NCBI RefSeq assembly: GCF_015565955.1
Contig: NZ_CP064760.1
Coordinates: forward strand, 1,860,001-1,924,000
Length of the DNA: 64,000 bases
DNA from: Microbacterium schleiferi
GTDB taxonomy: Bacteria; Actinomycetota; Actinomycetes; Actinomycetales; Microbacteriaceae
Direction of reading: 5' to 3'
Both the position numbers and the translations under genes were made by a program. Under the pieces are notes generated by a model. That model did not search any database. It was not told the DNA's origin and saw nothing but the letters and a program-made list of their open reading frames with translations. Positions 61,863 to 64,000 of the stretch are shown piece by piece. Within the stretch, counting starts at the first letter, position 1. The number at the start of each line of letters is the position of its first letter.

Positions 61863-62000
61863 GCGCATTCCTTCCGACCTGCGGCGCATCGACCCCGCGG
61901 CCGACCGTCGACCTACGCTACCGTGCCGTGCGGTTCTGCCGAGGGAGCCAGGCCCCGGACTCGCGACACGCCCGGACGTCGACGAATTCTGGGAACTTGC

Positions 62001-62030
62001 TTGACGAACCGGGGTTGCACCCGCTAACGT
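62001..62030 (+). promoter_or_regulatory. Promoter of the uORF/80-aa/GNAT operon
   Basis: TTGACG (62001-62006) and TAACGT (62025-62030) are separated by 18 bp, the best -35/-10 pair in this part of the window. Transcription would begin about 25-30 nt before the uORF. Confidence 0.5.
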
Positions 62031-62065
62031 TCCAGATCGCGACACATCACGAGAGGAGGACAGCC

Positions 62066-62161
62066 ATGATGATTCGTAATGCAGTGTTCGGACACACCCC
62101 GCTGCGCGCGCCCATGGGACTGACCTCCCCGGGACTGCTCGCCGCTCCCACCGCCGCGTAA
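62066..62161 (+). CDS. 31-codon upstream ORF, candidate leader peptide
   Basis: A strong GAGAGGAGGA site lies just ahead of ATG 62066, which reads MMIRNAVFGHTPLRAPMGLT and ends SPGLLAAPTAA. No family is known to me and there is no run of one amino acid that would act as a classical amino-acid sensor. It is followed by a 161-nt region of overlapping hairpins and then two larger genes, so its translation could control them. A small functional protein or RiPP precursor is an alternative. Confidence 0.5.
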   Translation: MMIRNAVFGHTPLRAPMGLTSPGLLAAPTAA

Positions 62162-62178
62162 CGCGCGCTGGTTGAGCC

Positions 62179-62299
62179 ACCGGACCTCCTCGGTTCCGGT
62201 CCCCCGGACGACCCGTCCGTTCACTTCTTCGCATCCGCGCTGACCTGGTCGGTCAGCACGCGGATGCCTCCCCGCGGCGTGCCGGATGAGAACCGGCAC
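62179..62299 (+). promoter_or_regulatory. Structured leader with mutually exclusive hairpins
   Basis: Hairpin A pairs ACCGGA (62179) with TCCGGT (62195-62200). Hairpin B pairs TCCGG (62195-62199) with CCGGA (62204-62208). Hairpin C pairs CGGACG (62205) with CGTCCG (62214-62219). A and B share bases, and B and C share bases, so they cannot coexist pairwise. Hairpin D is a 15-bp stem, GCATCCGCG-CTGACC (62231-62245) with GGTCAG and CGCGGATGC (ending 62267). Hairpin E pairs GTGCCGG with CCGGCAC (62279-62299). Hairpin D could act as a terminator although it lacks a T run. Confidence 0.55.
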
Positions 62300-62322
62300 C
62301 CGCAGCTGACCAAAGGTCTCTC

Positions 62323-62565
62323 ATGTACACCACACTCGAGCCGGTCGAGGCTCTCACCACCCATCCCCACGTGCGTCGACATCTGACGGTCGCCGAGCGC
62401 GCAAGTCTGCGGGTCGCCGTCTGGGTGCTCACGCAGCACCTCCGTCGCGCCGCCTCCCGCGATCAGCGCGCGGTTGCACACCTCCGCTACGAACAGGAGC
62501 GGGCACGCGAACAGCGTGCGGCTCATGCCCTGCGCCTGGCCGCCTGGCACCTGAACGCCCGCTGA
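62323..62565 (+). CDS. Small helical protein of unknown function
   Basis: The 80-aa protein begins MYTTLEPVEALTTHPHVRRH and continues as one long, basic, Arg-rich amphipathic helix region (ASLRVAVWVLTQHLRRAASR, AHLRYEQERAREQRAAHALR). AAAGG lies 7 nt before the ATG. It is 13 bp ahead of the double-GNAT gene, so the two are co-transcribed. I do not recognise a family; an adaptor or RNA/ribosome-associated role is possible but not shown. Confidence 0.6.
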   Translation: MYTTLEPVEALTTHPHVRRHLTVAERASLRVAVWVLTQHLRRAASRDQRAVAHLRYEQERAREQRAAHALRLAAWHLNAR

Positions 62566-62578
62566 TCGAAGGACCGAC

Positions 62579-63673
62579 GTGACCACCGCGACACCCGATA
62601 TCCGGCCCCTCACCATCCCGAGCAGCCTCGAGGCCCCCGAAGCCGCGGACTTTCTCGAGATGGTGAGGGTCCGCAACATCGTCTACGACGAGATCAGCGG
62701 CAATCGAGACGAGGAACTCGAGCCCGCCGTGCTTCTCCCCCACTACCAGCCATCTCCGTTCGAGCAGCGACTCATCTGGGGAGTCTGGACCGGCGGCGAG
62801 TTCGTGGGACGCGCAGGTCTTGATCTTCCGCACGACGGCGACGCCATGGTCGCCTACGCGCAGATCGAACTCCGCCGTCACGCGTGGGGTCACGGCGTGG
62901 GAACCGCGGCGCTCGGCATCCTCGAGGCAGCCGCACGAGCACACGGACGCCGCATCATCGAGTCGTGGATCGAGCATCCGACGGCAGACGGTGAGCAGGT
63001 GACACCGCCGACGGGGTTCGGCCACATTCCCCTCGATCACGCTGCACGATTCGTCCTCCGGCACGGCTACGCACTGGAACAGGTCGAGCGCAAGAGCGTC
63101 CTCGACGTTTCGGCCACCAGCATGGGGTTTGTAGAGGATCTTCACCGGCGGGCCCTGGACGCAGCAGACGGATACGACGTCGTCTCGTGGCACCCACCGA
63201 CTCCTCCGGAGTTCGTGGCCGACTACGCCTGGATGAAGTCGCGAATGAGCGTGGATGCGCCGAGCGCCGGCATGGAGATCGCCGAGGAGAGCTGGGATGC
63301 AGCCCGGATTCTCGAACACGACACTCACTGGATCGATGGCGGCCGCGACGTGCTCGTCGTCGCCGCACGCGAGCGCCAATCCGGGCGGCTCGTCGCCTTC
63401 ACGGAACTGGCATCGAGCCCAGGCCACCCCGTCACGCACCAGGAAGACACACTCGTGCTGCGCGAGCATCGCGGCCACCGTCTCGGCATGCTTATCAAGA
63501 CGGCAGCTCTGCTGCGCTGGCGCGAGCTTTCACCGCACACGCAGCGTGTCCTGACCTACAACGCGGAAGAGAACCGGCCGATGCTCGCCGTGAACGAGGC
63601 CATCGGATTCGACCCCGTCGCGTACGTCGGCGCGTGGAAGAAGGATCTCGCGCTGTTTCAGTCGGCGAGATAA
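62579..63673 (+). CDS. Double-GNAT acetyltransferase
   Basis: The 364-aa protein has two GNAT domains. The first carries the acetyl-CoA loop RRHAWGHGVGTAALGILEAA near residue 100; the second has LREHRGHRLGMLIKTAALLR near residue 300 and NRPMLAVNEAIGFDPVAYVG at the end. AAGGA precedes GTG 62579. Double-GNAT enzymes include mycothiol synthase and resistance acetyltransferases; this protein does not clearly match either. Its substrate is unknown. It overlaps the convergent LuxR gene by 16 bp. Confidence 0.82.
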   Translation: MTTATPDIRPLTIPSSLEAPEAADFLEMVRVRNIVYDEISGNRDEELEPAVLLPHYQPSPFEQRLIWGVWTGGEFVGRAGLDLPHDGDAMVAYAQIELRRHAWGHGVGTAALGILEAAARAHGRRIIESWIEHPTADGEQVTPPTGFGHIPLDHAARFVLRHGYALEQVERKSVLDVSATSMGFVEDLHRRALDAADGYDVVSWHPPTPPEFVADYAWMKSRMSVDAPSAGMEIAEESWDAARILEHDTHWIDGGRDVLVVAARERQSGRLVAFTELASSPGHPVTHQEDTLVLREHRGHRLGMLIKTAALLRWRELSPHTQRVLTYNAEENRPMLAVNEAIGFDPVAYVGAWKKDLALFQSAR

Positions 63674-64000
63674 CGGAGGACGGCGAGCACACGCCGATGA
63701 TCGTCGGCATCGACAGGGAGTCCGAGTGCGTCATAGATCCGCGACGTGTGCTGGACGACCGCCTTCTCGGAGAACCCGATCGCCGAGGCTATCCAGCTAT
63801 TACTACGCCCCTCGGCCATGTATCCGAGCACCTCGCGCTGTCGCGGGGTGAGTCGCTCCACGCCACCCCCGAGCACCTGGGCGCGGGAGAGGAGAATCTC
63901 GACGACATCGGGATCCAGCGCGGTTCCGCCACGCACCACTCGGCGCAGGTCCTGTGTGAAGGTGCGGACGTCAGCGATCCGCTGCTTGAGCAGATACCCC
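63658..64000 (-). CDS. LuxR/NarL-type response regulator (partial, 5' end outside window)
   Basis: The visible 113 codons hold the end of a receiver domain (GYLLKQRIADVRTFTQDLRR) and a LuxR-type HTH: LTPRQREVLGYMAEGRSNSW, then SEKAVVQHTSRIYDALGLPV. It would be phosphorylated by a sensor kinase outside the window. It converges on, and overlaps, the double-GNAT gene. Confidence 0.88.
   Translation of the reverse strand, partial: GYLLKQRIADVRTFTQDLRRVVRGGTALDPDVVEILLSRAQVLGGGVERLTPRQREVLGYMAEGRSNSWIASAIGFSEKAVVQHTSRIYDALGLPVDADDHRRVLAVLRYLAD

Overview
The window is high-GC actinobacterial chromosome, most likely from a Microbacterium-like member of the Microbacteriaceae. Supporting signs are GatCAB, a GlgE-type glucan operon, DUF2469, DUF2332, DUF2004 and DUF2087 proteins, a DUF222/HNH (13E12-type) gene, GTG starts and many promoters of the form TANNNT-N6-start codon that imply leaderless mRNAs. 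The genus is inferred from protein style, not from a search.

Layout. 1-2720: gatC-gatA-gatB (minus; gatB runs off the left edge). 2798-5706: DoxX-like membrane protein, divergent TetR regulator, long-chain acyl-CoA ligase. 5707-11583: an accessory stretch with a Doc toxin and ribbon-helix-helix antitoxin, DUF6176, tyrosine phosphatase, DUF2332, GNAT, DUF222/HNH, a broken GNAT and an octamer repeat. 11597-16254: ligA, mnmA and a cysteine desulfurase. 16347-22778: glgX-glgE-glgB for alpha-glucan metabolism. 22806-29218: CnoX-like thioredoxin, a large membrane protein, AI-2E-type exporter, hydrolase, small Cys/His protein, transglycosylase-like protein and a DivIVA-like protein. 29250-33550: cdsA-frr-pyrH-tsf-rpsB (minus). 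33880-42120: M23-like protein, DUF3060 lipoprotein, xerC, DUF2087, dprA, comM, yraN, DUF2469, rnhB, lepB, rplS. 42280-47232: membrane protein, map, pyk, trmD-rimM-KH-rpsP. 47436-52854: paired SMR exporters, carboxylate-amine ligase, methyltransferase-like membrane protein, processive GT2 and a polytopic partner. 52954-61862: ffh, TetR, lipB-lipA, DUF2004, ftsY, smc. 62001-64000: a 31-codon upstream ORF, a highly structured leader, an 80-aa protein and a double GNAT, then the 3' part of a LuxR-type regulator.

The core content is translation (rpsB, tsf, frr, rpsP, rplS, rimM, trmD, mnmA, gatCAB), protein export (ffh, ftsY, lepB), DNA maintenance (smc, ligA, xerC, dprA, comM, rnhB) and cofactor or storage metabolism (lipB-lipA, glgX-glgE-glgB).

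Two points govern how the window should be read. First, eleven genes, including the probably essential rpsB, trmD and lipA, are each broken by one missing base, ten of them in C or G runs of at least three. Restoring one base gives a full-length family member every time, so these look like systematic homopolymer under-calls rather than pseudogenes. A twelfth break, a GATA duplication in a GNAT gene, is of a different kind and may be a true mutation. Second, the best candidate for something undescribed is the leader at 62001-62322: a promoter, a short ORF with a strong ribosome-binding site, three mutually exclusive hairpins and two further stable ones, ahead of a small helical protein and a double-GNAT acetyltransferase. 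That layout resembles ribosome-mediated attenuation, but its function is inference. No tRNA, rRNA, CRISPR array, insertion sequence or prophage was seen.
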